Notes under the pieces: generated by a model | Told to the model about the DNA's origin: nothing | What the model saw: only the letters and a program-made list of their open reading frames with translations | Databases searched by the model: none | Assembly (NCBI RefSeq): GCF_004795895.1 | Contig: NZ_CP039250.1 | Coordinates: 2,046,001-2,110,000 of the forward strand | Length of the DNA stretch: 64,000 nt | Direction: 5' to 3' | Source: Sphingopyxis sp. PAMC25046 | Lineage (GTDB): Bacteria; Pseudomonadota; Alphaproteobacteria; Sphingomonadales; Sphingomonadaceae | In this document: one piece after another, positions 26,579-35,382 of the stretch | How the letters are laid out: every line of letters starts with the position of its first letter | How positions within the stretch are numbered: position 1 is the first letter of the stretch | Program-made: the position numbers and the translations under genes

Positions 26579-27268
26579 ATGATGATTCCAGGTCAGCTGA
26601 TCACCGCCGTCGATATGGCCATCGCGAGCGGAATCGATCCCAAGCGCTTTCGCGCAGCCCTTAGAGCTGCGGGCCTCGGCTGGCATCCGCACAACGGGCG
26701 TTGGGAGGTCGTGAGAGGAAGCGATCAGCACCATGACATGGAAAGGGTCATGGCCCGGCTGGGCGGAGGAGGCTCCCCCATCCGGTCAACGTCAAAGGCG
26801 GCCCAAGAGGTTTCCCGGACAGCAATCAGCGACGAGCATTATGTGCTCGATCTCTGCGATGCGGTTCTCGGACTGAAGGCCGTCCGCCAGCATTGCTTTC
26901 CGTTTCTGACCGGAGATCCTGATCGGCGTGGTTACCGGAAGCCTTTGCCTGTCGACGGCTTTTACCCGGCTCTCAGCCTTGTCGTGGAATATCATGAGCG
27001 CCAGCATCGCGAACGCGTAGGATTTTTCGACGACAAGCCGACGGTTTCCGGTGTGCCTCGGGGCGAGCAGCGCCGACGATATGATGAGCGTCGCGCCGAT
27101 TTGCTGCCGAAGCATGGCTATAGGCTAATCGTTCTCGAGGTGGATGAATTTGCCCATGACAGAGCCAAGCGCCTGCTCAGGCATTCCAACGACAAAGAGA
27201 TCGTAAGCAGACGCCTTCAGGACTTCAGGACACAGGTCGGCTCAAGTTCAGTTTTATCTGCTGATTAA
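26579..27268 (+). CDS. Putative PD-(D/E)XK-like endonuclease
   Basis: The 229-residue protein has an N-terminal helical domain (about 1-60) ending in WHPHNGRWEVVRG. A nuclease-like core follows, with DGFYPALSLVVEYHERQH carrying the spaced Asp and Glu of a PD-(D/E)XK site, and a late basic RRxRYDERRxDLL segment like those of very-short-patch and homing nucleases. The Lys of the motif appears replaced by His or Gln, a known variant. It starts 12 bp after the preceding gene. I would call it a restriction-endonuclease-fold protein with moderate confidence. Confidence 0.6.
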   Translation: MMIPGQLITAVDMAIASGIDPKRFRAALRAAGLGWHPHNGRWEVVRGSDQHHDMERVMARLGGGGSPIRSTSKAAQEVSRTAISDEHYVLDLCDAVLGLKAVRQHCFPFLTGDPDRRGYRKPLPVDGFYPALSLVVEYHERQHRERVGFFDDKPTVSGVPRGEQRRRYDERRADLLPKHGYRLIVLEVDEFAHDRAKRLLRHSNDKEIVSRRLQDFRTQVGSSSVLSAD

Positions 27269-27292
27269 TGCAAAATGAGGCATGGTGCGTAA

Positions 27293-28069
27293 ATGGCTAC
27301 TGAACCACGTGCCCCCAGACTTGCCGTGTTGATTGATGCGGACAATGCCTCTTCGCGAATCGCCCCCCGTCTCTTTGAAGAGATTGCGAAAATCGGCGAA
27401 GCTAGCGTACGGCGCATTTACGGCGATTTTTCGGGAACCAGGCTGAAGTCCTGGGCCGACGTCCTCGCGCCACATGCCATCAAGGCACATCAGAACTTTG
27501 CGTACACCAGCGGCAAAAATGCCTCGGACATAGCCTTGGTCATTGACGCGATGGACCTGCTGCACACCGGCAGGTTCGATGGCTTTTGCCTCGTTTCTTC
27601 CGACAGCGACTTCACCGGTCTGGCATCGCGCATTCGCGAGCAGGGCGTCGATGTCTATGGATTCGGGGAACAGAAGACCCCCGAAAGCTTCCGCCAAGCC
27701 TGCCACAGGTTCATCTATTCGGAAAACCTGCTGCCGGAGGCACCAACGCCGGATGAGCCGGAACGACCTGATACGCGCCCCGCGAGTGTCAAAAAGTCGC
27801 CGACTGCTGCGGCACCATTGATCCGGACTGCGATTTCGCAGTTGGACGATGAGGCAGGTTGGGTTCCCCTCGGCCGAGTTGGCCAGCGCCTGGCTGCGCT
27901 CGCGTCTGATTTCGATCCAAGAACGTATGGCCAAAGCAAACTCAGCGATCTGGTTGAAAAGGCCGGAGGGTTTGAGTCGCGCAGGACCGACGCCGGCCAC
28001 CTCCAAATTCGCGTGCTCCCGAATGCCAAGGCGAAGACGGCCAAGGCAAAGGAATCTAAACCTGCATGA
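27293..28069 (+). CDS. NYN-domain RNase with LOTUS/OST-HTH domain
   Basis: The 258-residue protein opens with a PIN-like NYN domain showing the acidic residues of the active site: VLIDADNAS near 15-17, NASDIALVIDAMDLL near 80-91 and LVSSDSDF near 102-106. A variable linker leads to a C-terminal OST-HTH (LOTUS) domain of about 70 residues (AGWVPLGRVGQ...SKLSDLVEKAGGF). This LabA/DUF88-like architecture is thought to cleave RNA, the LOTUS domain binding RNA. It overlaps the GIY-YIG gene by ATGA, so the two nucleases are probably made together. Confidence 0.9.
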   Translation: MATEPRAPRLAVLIDADNASSRIAPRLFEEIAKIGEASVRRIYGDFSGTRLKSWADVLAPHAIKAHQNFAYTSGKNASDIALVIDAMDLLHTGRFDGFCLVSSDSDFTGLASRIREQGVDVYGFGEQKTPESFRQACHRFIYSENLLPEAPTPDEPERPDTRPASVKKSPTAAAPLIRTAISQLDDEAGWVPLGRVGQRLAALASDFDPRTYGQSKLSDLVEKAGGFESRRTDAGHLQIRVLPNAKAKTAKAKESKPA

Positions 28070-28827
28070 CCGAAGAGCTACCCGAACTCTCGCTTTCCCA
28101 GATCACCGATGGCGGCTTCGTTCACACCGGTAGGTGGGACTTGAATGCCGAAGGGATGCTGATTTTCGCGGGCAATGCGCCGAAGCATCCAGGTGTCTAC
28201 ATTTTCGTGCAGGCCGGAAGGGCCCGGTATGTCGGCGTCGCGTCGAGAAGCCTCGCGCAGCGGCTTTATATGTACAGCCGCCCTGGCATTAGCCAGCGAA
28301 CCAATATTCGCCTGAACGTGGCTCTCCGCGACGAGCTCGCAGTCGGCAGCATCGTCGATGTCTATGTGGCGAACCCGCCCGACCTCGAATGGAATGGGTG
28401 GAAAGTGTCTGGCGCGGAAGGTCTCGAAGCCGCGATCATTCGCAGCTTCCGATTGCCCTGGAATCGGCGAGGGACGATTCCAACGCAGATGTCCTCGGCA
28501 TTGACGGGACGCCCACCGACCAATTCGGCCGAAAGCGCGGCCCCCTCCGGATCCGCGGTTCCCGACCAAAGAACGACAACCGCCGACCGCATTCGCGACT
28601 ATGCCGAGAGCCGGTTCTTCGGTCCGGCCCGGGATGCTGGTCGGTCCATTGTTGAAATCTCAGCACGGGAAATTCACGATGCGCTCGGGCTGCGCAACGC
28701 GTTTCCGTCGGTTTGCCAAGCACTCAGCGGGAGAAAGATCGCTGAACTATGCCGGGTGAACCTCACTCGACGAATTGGCCCCAGCAACAGCTCGACGACT
28801 GCCTATGTTTACGAATTGCTCGAATAA
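28066..28827 (+). CDS. GIY-YIG nuclease domain protein
   Basis: The 253-residue protein has an N-terminal GIY-YIG domain. GVYIF stands for GIY and RYVGVAS for YIG, about 11 residues apart, followed by the conserved Arg in LAQRLYMY and a Glu in GLEAAII. The C-terminal third (from about residue 165) is an unrecognised helical domain with a possible DNA-binding role. Translation is coupled to the NYN gene by a 4-bp overlap. Single-strand or double-strand DNA cleavage is expected from the family. Confidence 0.88.
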   Translation: MTEELPELSLSQITDGGFVHTGRWDLNAEGMLIFAGNAPKHPGVYIFVQAGRARYVGVASRSLAQRLYMYSRPGISQRTNIRLNVALRDELAVGSIVDVYVANPPDLEWNGWKVSGAEGLEAAIIRSFRLPWNRRGTIPTQMSSALTGRPPTNSAESAAPSGSAVPDQRTTTADRIRDYAESRFFGPARDAGRSIVEISAREIHDALGLRNAFPSVCQALSGRKIAELCRVNLTRRIGPSNSSTTAYVYELLE

Positions 28828-28851
28828 GATGGCCTGTGCCTCCCAAAGCAC

Positions 28852-29973
28852 ATGGACTCCGCCGCTCGCGTCGTCTCGCTGATCTCGCCGGGGGCTACAG
28901 TGGCGCTGCGATGTATCGACACTCATTCGGGCAAGAGCATTCATGCGTTCGAATTTGCGCCACAGGACTGGCAATCGCTTGCCGCCCAAAATGCGCGCGA
29001 ACGGCATCTCCGCGCACCTTGCTGTCAGGCCGAGATAATACTCAGGCGTTCCAAGCTCGGCACCCAGCACTTCGTGCACAGGTTTCGCGGCGCCTGCACG
29101 AGCGCGCCGGAAAGCGAAGACCATCGCCAAGTGAAGCGTGTGATTGTCGAGGCGGCGAGAGCCAATGGTTGGCATGCAGAGGCTGAATTCGACGGGCTGA
29201 GCAGCGAGAGTGAGCCCTGGAGGGCCGACGTGCTGCTGACCAAGGGGGCTGTTCGCATCGCGATCGAGGTGCAATGGTCGAAGCAGAGCCAAGAGGAGAC
29301 GGCTCGCCGACAGTCCCGCTACGCTTCGTCCGGTGTTCGCGGTCTCTGGCTTTTCAGGCAAGCGCGTTTTGACGCATCCAAGGACATTCCCGCTGTTCGG
29401 ATCGGCGGCAACCCTCTCGATGGCTACGATGTCTTCATTCCGACCGGCGCCGGTGAGCAGGCTCTGCCACTCTCATCATTCATTTCTGCTGCCTTGAACC
29501 GACGGTATCAATTTGGCCTTCCGCTCAGCGCGCCGGCGGACGTTGAGGTCCGGTGCGGCAATCTGGATTGCTGGAAGTGCGGGGCCGAGACACTGATCGT
29601 CACCGGACTCGATATCAGCATTGGCCCCCATAGGCTTTCGGCGACCATTCCCGATCTCGGCAATTGCCCTGATCTCGTGCGGAGGACCTTGCAGGCGATC
29701 CCTGCACAAGCATCGCTTGGCCGTATCATGCACCGCAACAGCCGAGATGCTGGATCTCGTTACCTGAGCAACGGATGCGCCCACTGTGGCGCTCTGATCG
29801 GCGCTCACTACGAGTATCAGGCCTGGGACCATCAGGATGTCGTGGCGAGGTTCCCCACCGTTGTCGATGAACGGATGCGGCAATTGGCGATCGACCTCGG
29901 CGACGAACCGGGATGGGGTGTCCATAGGGAGAGGGTCACCAACCGGGAGCTATCCCCTTTCGATCGCGTGTGA
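28852..29973 (+). CDS. CoiA-like nuclease with zinc ribbons
   Basis: The 373-residue protein matches the CoiA layout: an N-terminal zinc-finger-like segment with CC and HFVH, then a PD-(D/E)XK domain (EDHRQVKRVIVEAARANGW, then RADVLL and IAIEVQWS). CoiA of streptococci promotes recombination during transformation. Here a further cysteine cluster, CWKC near residue 242 and CAHC near 307, suggests a second zinc ribbon. It follows the GIY-YIG gene by 24 bp. Its presence in a nuclease operon without other competence genes suggests a different DNA-processing job. Confidence 0.8.
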   Translation: MDSAARVVSLISPGATVALRCIDTHSGKSIHAFEFAPQDWQSLAAQNARERHLRAPCCQAEIILRRSKLGTQHFVHRFRGACTSAPESEDHRQVKRVIVEAARANGWHAEAEFDGLSSESEPWRADVLLTKGAVRIAIEVQWSKQSQEETARRQSRYASSGVRGLWLFRQARFDASKDIPAVRIGGNPLDGYDVFIPTGAGEQALPLSSFISAALNRRYQFGLPLSAPADVEVRCGNLDCWKCGAETLIVTGLDISIGPHRLSATIPDLGNCPDLVRRTLQAIPAQASLGRIMHRNSRDAGSRYLSNGCAHCGALIGAHYEYQAWDHQDVVARFPTVVDERMRQLAIDLGDEPGWGVHRERVTNRELSPFDRV

Positions 29974-30031
29974 TCGCGATTTGCAGATCTGAGCTACGAC
30001 CGCTTCTGACGGATGGCCGAAGTATGAGGCG

Positions 30032-30775
30032 ATGATGACTGAACTGTTTCTCCCGGGCGTCCCGGCTGACCTGGTCCGACTGTCATTGGATAGGGCGGGT
30101 GGTAACGAATTCGCCTCCGGTAAATTCGCCAGTCCCGAAAGCAGCGCCGCATTGGCGGCGAATGGGTTTGGCTGGTTCATCGAGAGGCCAAGCCTGCTTC
30201 CTGCTTTCCCAGGGCTCGATGACATAAGATGGCCAGCCGTCTCGGTCGAGATTGAACGCCAGATGCGCTTTCCATGGCAGGGCGGTCGTCACCCTTGGCT
30301 TGATGCAGCCATTGTGACCGAGACCCATCTCATCGGGGTGGAATCCAAACGATACGAGCCATTTCGTGACACGAAGCAAGCCGTTCTGGCTCAAGCGTAT
30401 GATCGCGATGTTTGGGGCGAGGCTATGGAGCCTTGGCTGGCCATGCGCGATGCCTTGCGAAAGGATCCGTTCGCCTATCGCTATCTTGATGCAGCGCAGC
30501 TCGTTAAGCACGCTTTTGGGCTCTCGACCGAAGCCAGGCGTGTCAGTCGAGCGCCGGTCTTGTTGTATCTCTACGCCGAGCCATCGCGTGTGGCTGCCTC
30601 CGCTTGTTCAGACCATCGCGCGGAAATCGAAGTCTTCTCTGCCGCAGTGCGCGACGCACGTGTTCGCTTTGCTGCGACGAGTTGGGCCGACTGGCTGGCT
30701 CGCTTCGCTGCGCCAGCCGTGTCCCCATCGGTTACGGCGCATGCCGAAGCTCTGCGTCTCAAATTTCAGCCATAG
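30032..30775 (+). CDS. Putative PD-(D/E)XK restriction-endonuclease-like protein
   Basis: The 247-residue protein carries LDAAIVTETHLIGVESKRYEPF, with Asp near residue 91 and the E-x-K triad near 105-107, a good PD-(D/E)XK site. The following region has a conserved-looking AYDRDVW and a tryptophan-rich middle. The family could be the PGN_0703-type putative restriction endonucleases, but I hold that loosely. The ATG at 30035 has GAGG five bases upstream and may be the true start. It is the last gene before the displaced tRNA end, 58 bp after the CoiA-like gene. Confidence 0.65.
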   Translation: MMTELFLPGVPADLVRLSLDRAGGNEFASGKFASPESSAALAANGFGWFIERPSLLPAFPGLDDIRWPAVSVEIERQMRFPWQGGRHPWLDAAIVTETHLIGVESKRYEPFRDTKQAVLAQAYDRDVWGEAMEPWLAMRDALRKDPFAYRYLDAAQLVKHAFGLSTEARRVSRAPVLLYLYAEPSRVAASACSDHRAEIEVFSAAVRDARVRFAATSWADWLARFAAPAVSPSVTAHAEALRLKFQP

Positions 30776-30925
30776 ATCGGCGAACCAAGTCGCCCCCTGG
30801 TGCCAAGATCTGTGTTCGAGCTGATGCAGCTCTTCCTGCCCCCGCGACGCCAGACAGGTGGGTCATTTCGAGGCCACGATTCTCCTGCGGAGCCGCAACC
30901 GAAAAAATACTCGACAGCTGGCGGT

Positions 30926-30946
30926 GCTACCTAGGCTGCTACCTAG
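30926..30946. repeat. Tandem GCTACCTAG pair beside the displaced tRNA end
   Basis: Two perfect copies of GCTACCTAG (30926-30934 and 30938-30946) with a 12-bp period. The pair ends 65 bp from the tRNA fragment. An identical pair lies 64 bp from the intact tRNA gene at 46654-46674. Conserved short direct repeats at a fixed distance from a tRNA core are typical of integrase arm-type sites. That function is inferred. Confidence 0.7.
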
Positions 30947-31011
30947 TACGACGACGTATCGTCTCGACCCAAATTCCAGGCCGCGTAAGTTATTGATATA
31001 ATGTAGGAAAG

Positions 31012-31056
31012 TGGTGGACGCACTAGGGCTCGAACCTAGGACCCGCTGATTAAGAG
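31012..31056 (-). repeat. Displaced 3' end of tRNA-Lys (attachment-site direct repeat)
   Basis: The 45 bp are identical to 46739-46783, the 3' part of the intact tRNA-Lys gene, from CCA through the T arm and variable loop into the 3' anticodon stem and part of the loop. The match stops abruptly after GATTAAGAG. The remaining 5' half of a tRNA is missing, so this is not a functional tRNA. Integrating elements that use tRNA genes leave exactly this kind of truncated copy at their far end. Orientation is the same as at the intact gene. Confidence 0.93.
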
Positions 31057-31102
31057 CAGTCTTTCGTCCCAATGCGTTGGAACTGGTCTACTTGCGTCGA
31101 TC

Positions 31103-32791
31103 TCAAAAGTGCAGATACTTTTCTCCATTGCGAACGGCCGCGCGCAAACCTGCCACTTCCGGTACGATATCGGATAGATAGTAGCGCCCGGCGGAAAGTT
31201 TGAGCGATCGAAAGCTGCTGTCAAAACGGGCGTCATGGTCCAACGCCGTGATCTGTCGCTCGATTAGCCAGCCGCATGTCATGACGGAAACCATCGTCAA
31301 ATATGGGGAACTGGCCGCAAGCCTGTCGGAAATGCTGGCCGCTAGCAAATGATCAGTCAGTTGGTCGACGTTGGAGACGAGGTCAAGAACTTCCGGACTT
31401 CTTGCCTCGGCCCTGACGTCCGCGATTAAACTGCGTATGCCCTCTCCGTGATCGTTCATCAGCTTTCGCCCGACTAGATCGGCCGCCTGAATGCCGTTAG
31501 TCCCCTCGTAAATCGGCGCGATGCGTGCATCGCGATAGTGCTGGGCAGCCCCGGTTTCCTCGATAAAGCCCATACCGCCGTGAACCTGGATGCCGAGACT
31601 TGCGACCTGACAGCCAATATCGGTCGCGTGCGATTTGGCCAGCGGGGTCAGCAGGTCGAGCCGTTTCTGCGCGCCATCAAGGCCTAAATGAGCCCGATCG
31701 ATCTCCGCTGCGGCGGCATAGACCAGCGCGCGAATGGCCTGGGTCTGGGAAGTCATCCGCATCAGCATTCGGCGGACATCCGGATGTTCGATGATCGCGA
31801 CAGGGCCGCGCCCCGAATCGCTTGCCAACGACGACTGGGTGCGTTCCCGGGCATAGGCGAAGGCCTGCTGGGTGGCGCGCTCGGCAATCTCGACGCCCTG
31901 CAGGCCGACGTTCAGACGGGCATTGTTCATCATGGTGAACATCGCGCGCATGCCTGCGCCTTCGGGGCCGATCAGCCACGCGTCGCATACATCGTTGTCA
32001 CCAAAGGTCATTACGCAGGTTGGTGAACTGTGGATGCCGAGCTTGTGTTCGATGGACGCGCAGCGCACGTCGTTGCGCGATCCGTCGGGCCTGATCTTGG
32101 GAACGAGAAACAGCGAAAGGCCCTTGGTTCCCGACGGGGCATTGGGCGTGCGCGCCAGCACAAGGTGGACAATGTTTTCGGCCAGGTCGTGTTCGCCGAA
32201 CGTAATGAAGATTTTTGTGCCCTTGACCATCCAGCCCCCGTCAGCTGTCGGGGTAGCCATTGTCCGAACCGCGCCAACATCCGAACCGGCTTGCGGTTCA
32301 GTCAAATTCATGGTCCCGGTCCATTCTCCGGTAATCAGTTTAGGCAGGTATTGCTGCTGAAGATCCGGCGAGCCGTGTGCGGCGATCGCTTCGATCGCAC
32401 CGCCGGTAAGCATCGGGCACAGGTTGAAGCCCATGTTCGCAGTGCCCAGATTTTCGGCCACCGCAAAGCCCAGCACTGCAGGCAGTCCCTGGCCGCCGAA
32501 TGCCTTTGGCGCGGAAATGCTACCCCAACCGCCTTCGACATACGCACAATATGCGTTCTTGAAGCCGTGCGGCATGGTGACCTCGCCTGCGGTCCATTGG
32601 GGCGGTGAGCGATCTCCTGTACGGTTGGTCGGTGCCCAGACGTCCGCGGCAAGTTCTCCCGCGCCTGCGAGGATTGCGCCGACAAGATCGCGATCGAGAT
32701 CTGAAAAGCGGTCGCTATTCACAAGGTCATCAATGCGGGCGACGTGATCGAGAACAAACCGCTGTTCCGCGATCGGTGGAAAGAAGGTCAT
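31103..32791 (-). CDS. Acyl-CoA dehydrogenase (FadE-like, large type)
   Basis: FAD enzyme that introduces a double bond into an acyl-CoA, passing electrons to ETF. The 562-residue protein has the [17 protein letters not shown] flavin-binding motif. The catalytic Glu is in [13 protein letters not shown], and there is a C-terminal extension of about 130 residues, as in the large FadE/AidB-like class. The ATG at 32791 gives the usual [14 protein letters not shown] start; a TTG at 32812 is in frame. It is the last gene of the island operon, 31 bp after etfA. Substrate chain length cannot be inferred. Confidence 0.9.
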   Translation of the reverse strand: MTFFPPIAEQRFVLDHVARIDDLVNSDRFSDLDRDLVGAILAGAGELAADVWAPTNRTGDRSPPQWTAGEVTMPHGFKNAYCAYVEGGWGSISAPKAFGGQGLPAVLGFAVAENLGTANMGFNLCPMLTGGAIEAIAAHGSPDLQQQYLPKLITGEWTGTMNLTEPQAGSDVGAVRTMATPTADGGWMVKGTKIFITFGEHDLAENIVHLVLARTPNAPSGTKGLSLFLVPKIRPDGSRNDVRCASIEHKLGIHSSPTCVMTFGDNDVCDAWLIGPEGAGMRAMFTMMNNARLNVGLQGVEIAERATQQAFAYARERTQSSLASDSGRGPVAIIEHPDVRRMLMRMTSQTQAIRALVYAAAAEIDRAHLGLDGAQKRLDLLTPLAKSHATDIGCQVASLGIQVHGGMGFIEETGAAQHYRDARIAPIYEGTNGIQAADLVGRKLMNDHGEGIRSLIADVRAEARSPEVLDLVSNVDQLTDHLLAASISDRLAASSPYLTMVSVMTCGWLIERQITALDHDARFDSSFRSLKLSAGRYYLSDIVPEVAGLRAAVRNGEKYLHF

Positions 32792-32821
32792 GAATTGGTT
32801 CCAGTTTGACAATGCATGAGT

Positions 32822-33751
32822 TCAGAGCTTGCCGGTCAGTTCCGGCACGGCATTGAACAGGTCGGCGACCAGGCCGATGTCGGCAACCTGGAAGATTGGT
32901 GCGTCCTCGTCCTTGTTGATGGCGATGATGGTCTTGGAGTCCTTCATGCCGGCAAGGTGCTGGATCGCGCCCGAGATGCCGACCGCGATGTAGACTTCGG
33001 GGGCGACGATCTTGCCGGTCTGGCCGACCTGGTAGTCGTTGGGCACATAGCCCGCGTCAACCGCCGCGCGGCTGGCGCCGACACCGGCGCCCAGCTTGTC
33101 GGCGAGCGGGAAGATCGTGGCCTTGAAGGTGTCCGCATCCTTGAGGGCGCGGCCACCCGAGACGATGATCTTGGCGCTGGTCAGTTCCGGACGCTCGCTC
33201 TTGGCGATTTCGCTGCCGACAAAGCTGCTGGTACCGGCATCGCCGGGGCCGGACACGGTCTCAACCGTTCCCGAACCGCCGCTGGTCGCGGCCTTGGCAA
33301 AAGCGGTACCGCGCACGGTGATGACCAGCTTGGCATCGCTCGATTCGACCGTGGCGATGGCATTGCCGGCATAGATCGGGCGGGTGAAGGTCTTGGGCCC
33401 TTCGACCGACAGGATGTCCGAAATCTGCATCACGTCAAGCAGCGCGGCGACGCGCGGGGCGATGTTCTTGCCGGTGGTCGTGGCAGGCACGACGAAGGCA
33501 TCGTGGTGCCCCATTAGATCCGCAACCAGCGGCGCGACGTTTTCGGCCAGCGCATTGGCATAGGCGGCATCGTCGGCCAGGTGGACCTTGCCCACACCGG
33601 CGATCTGCGCGGCCTGATCGGCCACGGCCTTGCAGCCCGATCCGGCGACCAGCAGGTGCACTTCACCCAGCGCCGCAGCGGCGGTGACGGCCGCCAGGGT
33701 AGCATCCTTGACCGAGGCGTTGTCGTGTTCGACCCAAACGAGAGTTTTCAT
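32822..33751 (-). CDS. etfA: Electron transfer flavoprotein alpha subunit
   Basis: FAD-binding subunit of the ETF heterodimer that takes electrons from acyl-CoA dehydrogenases. The 309-residue protein has a short N-terminal domain and the C-terminal FAD-binding region with [24 protein letters not shown] and [18 protein letters not shown], all typical. It starts one base after etfB ends, and both genes sit next to an acyl-CoA dehydrogenase. As part of the island this is probably a second ETF copy dedicated to the pathway, since sphingomonads normally have a chromosomal one. Confidence 0.95.
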   Translation of the reverse strand: MKTLVWVEHDNASVKDATLAAVTAAAALGEVHLLVAGSGCKAVADQAAQIAGVGKVHLADDAAYANALAENVAPLVADLMGHHDAFVVPATTTGKNIAPRVAALLDVMQISDILSVEGPKTFTRPIYAGNAIATVESSDAKLVITVRGTAFAKAATSGGSGTVETVSGPGDAGTSSFVGSEIAKSERPELTSAKIIVSGGRALKDADTFKATIFPLADKLGAGVGASRAAVDAGYVPNDYQVGQTGKIVAPEVYIAVGISGAIQHLAGMKDSKTIIAINKDEDAPIFQVADIGLVADLFNAVPELTGKL

Positions 33752-33752
33752 C

Positions 33753-34505
33753 TCAAGCTACTCCCATTTCCTTGAGCTTGGCAACGAGGGCATCCACGTC
33801 GGCCACCTTGATCCCGGCACTGCGCACCGGTGGTTCGCTGACCTTCAGCGTCTTGAGGCCCGGCGCGATGTCCACCCCGTAGTCAGCCGGCGCCTTGGTG
33901 GCGAGCGGCTTGGACTTGGCCTTCATGATGTTGGGCAGAGAGGCATAGCGCGGCTCATTGAGGCGCAGGTCGGTGGTGACCACCGCCGGCAGCGCCAGCT
34001 TGACCGTTTCCAGACCGCCATCGACTTCGCGCTTGACCGTCACGTGATCGCCATCGACCGTCACTTCGCCCGCGAAAGTGCCCTGCGGGCGGCCCATCAG
34101 CGCAGCGACCATCTGGCCAACCTGGTTGCTGTCATCGTCGATCGCCTGCTTGCCGGTGATGATCAGGCCGGGTGCTTCCTCATCGGCGACGCCCTTGACG
34201 ATCTTGGCGACCGCCAGCGGCTCAACCTCGACTCCGTCGTCGACCTGGACGAGCACCGCGCGGTCCGCGCCCATCGCCAGCGCGGTGCGCAGCGTTTCCT
34301 GGGCCTTGGCCGGACCGACGCTGAGCGCGACGATTTCGGTGACCACGCCCTTTTCCTTGAGGCGGATCGCTTCTTCGACGGCGATTTCGTCGAACGGGTT
34401 CATGCTCATTTTCACGTTCGCCAGATCGACGCCGCTACCGTCGGCCTTGACCCGCGGCTTCACGTTATAGTCGATCACGCGCTTTACGCAGACCAGGGCT
34501 TTCAT
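33753..34505 (-). CDS. etfB: Electron transfer flavoprotein beta subunit
   Basis: AMP-binding partner of EtfA. The 250-residue protein starts [19 protein letters not shown] and contains [25 protein letters not shown] and the recognition-loop region [22 protein letters not shown], as in EtfB proteins. GAGGAAGGA precedes the ATG at 34505. The 110-bp gap from the SDR gene upstream could hold an internal promoter, so etfBA plus the dehydrogenase may be partly independent of the upstream genes. Confidence 0.95.
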   Translation of the reverse strand: MKALVCVKRVIDYNVKPRVKADGSGVDLANVKMSMNPFDEIAVEEAIRLKEKGVVTEIVALSVGPAKAQETLRTALAMGADRAVLVQVDDGVEVEPLAVAKIVKGVADEEAPGLIITGKQAIDDDSNQVGQMVAALMGRPQGTFAGEVTVDGDHVTVKREVDGGLETVKLALPAVVTTDLRLNEPRYASLPNIMKAKSKPLATKAPADYGVDIAPGLKTLKVSEPPVRSAGIKVADVDALVAKLKEMGVA

Positions 34506-34614
34506 CGAGTGGTCCTTCCTCTCGGGGGAATGGCCGGTTTAGCCGTACGCTTAAATTCAGCGCGGTCGCCATTGCCGCAGCGTTACTAAAGGTGGGAGAC
34601 AAATGGGCTGAAGG

Positions 34615-35382
34615 TCAGTAACCCGTAATGCCCTTCACGAAGTCGCGTCGCTCTTCCCAAGGCGTCGCATCGACGTGCCGGGCAACGGCCTCGTCCGATT
34701 CCGTGACGAACCAGTGGACCTTGCGCCCCGCCGCTGCCGCCCGGACAGTGTCGGCCACTTGTGAAGGTTGAACGTTCACCCCGAGTATATCGACCGACTT
34801 GGCTTTCGAGGATGGATCCAGCACCATGGGCGTCGCGACATATGCCACCATCACATCGCAGACCCAGATGCCGAGCGCTTCGAATTCGATGTTCAGCGCC
34901 TCGGTCAGGCCGCGCACGGCGAACTTGCTGGCGGAATAGACGGCTTCTTCGGGAATGCCGTAGATCGCCGAGACCGAGGACATGTTGATGATATGCGGAT
35001 CATGCCCTCTGCTCAGCCAGGGGATGGCTGCGTGAATGCCGTTGATCACGCCGATCACATTGACGTCGACGATGTCCTTCAAGCGAGTTGGGGTGGCGTC
35101 GGCGAAGGCGCGCATTTCAAGGATGCCCGCGCAATTGAAAATCGCATCCAAGCCATCTTGTTCTCCGCAAAAATCGGCGATCGCTTGCCGAAGGGATGGC
35201 AGATTGCGCACATCTGCCGGATGAACAGAAGCTCCACTGCCCAGTTCGCGCTGGAGATCGGCAAGGGCCGACAGGTTGCGATCGCACAGGCCGACCCGCC
35301 AGCCATCTGCCGCAAAACGTCGTGCGCTCTCGCGCCCGATGCCGGACGCTGCTCCGGTGATGAAAATGGAGCGCAGGATCAT
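34615..35382 (-). CDS. Short-chain dehydrogenase/reductase
   Basis: The 255-residue classical SDR has a cofactor motif TGAASGIG (residues 9-16), an acidic residue in CDRN after the second strand favouring NAD, the NCAG motif, and the active-site set with Ser in NMSSVSAIYG and Tyr-Lys in YSASK. It overlaps the acrylyl-CoA reductase-like gene by ATGA. A 3-hydroxyacyl-CoA or alcohol dehydrogenase step is plausible, but the substrate is unknown. Confidence 0.9.
   Translation of the reverse strand: MILRSIFITGAASGIGRESARRFAADGWRVGLCDRNLSALADLQRELGSGASVHPADVRNLPSLRQAIADFCGEQDGLDAIFNCAGILEMRAFADATPTRLKDIVDVNVIGVINGIHAAIPWLSRGHDPHIINMSSVSAIYGIPEEAVYSASKFAVRGLTEALNIEFEALGIWVCDVMVAYVATPMVLDPSSKAKSVDILGVNVQPSQVADTVRAAAAGRKVHWFVTESDEAVARHVDATPWEERRDFVKGITGY

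Larger units (their letters stand above)
1..31056. mobile_element. Right-hand part of a putative integrative conjugative element with F-type T4SS and nuclease-rich cargo
   Basis: Seen: a conjugation operon of the F-type T4SS class, XRE and AlpA-like regulators, and two blocks of helicase and nuclease genes. The segment ends in a 45-bp copy of the 3' end of tRNA-Lys at 31012-31056. Such displaced tRNA ends mark the distal boundary of elements that integrate into tRNA genes. The left boundary and the integrase must lie outside the window if this reading is right. An integrated plasmid, or cargo acquired stepwise, are alternatives. The right end at the tRNA fragment is the best supported part. 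Confidence 0.6.
30776..31102. other. Intergenic junction holding the element end and attachment site
   Basis: About 330 bp without a gene. It contains the paired GCTACCTAG motifs at 30926-30946, an AT-rich stretch at 30985-31010 and the 45-bp tRNA-Lys 3' fragment at 31012-31056. About 46 bp of spacer then leads to the stop of the acyl-CoA dehydrogenase gene. The junction marks the change from nuclease cargo to catabolic cargo. Confidence 0.75.

Noticed and set aside
31012..31056. Second functional tRNA-Lys gene
   Set aside because: Only the 3' half is present. The sequence after GATTAAGAG does not continue the anticodon and D arms.
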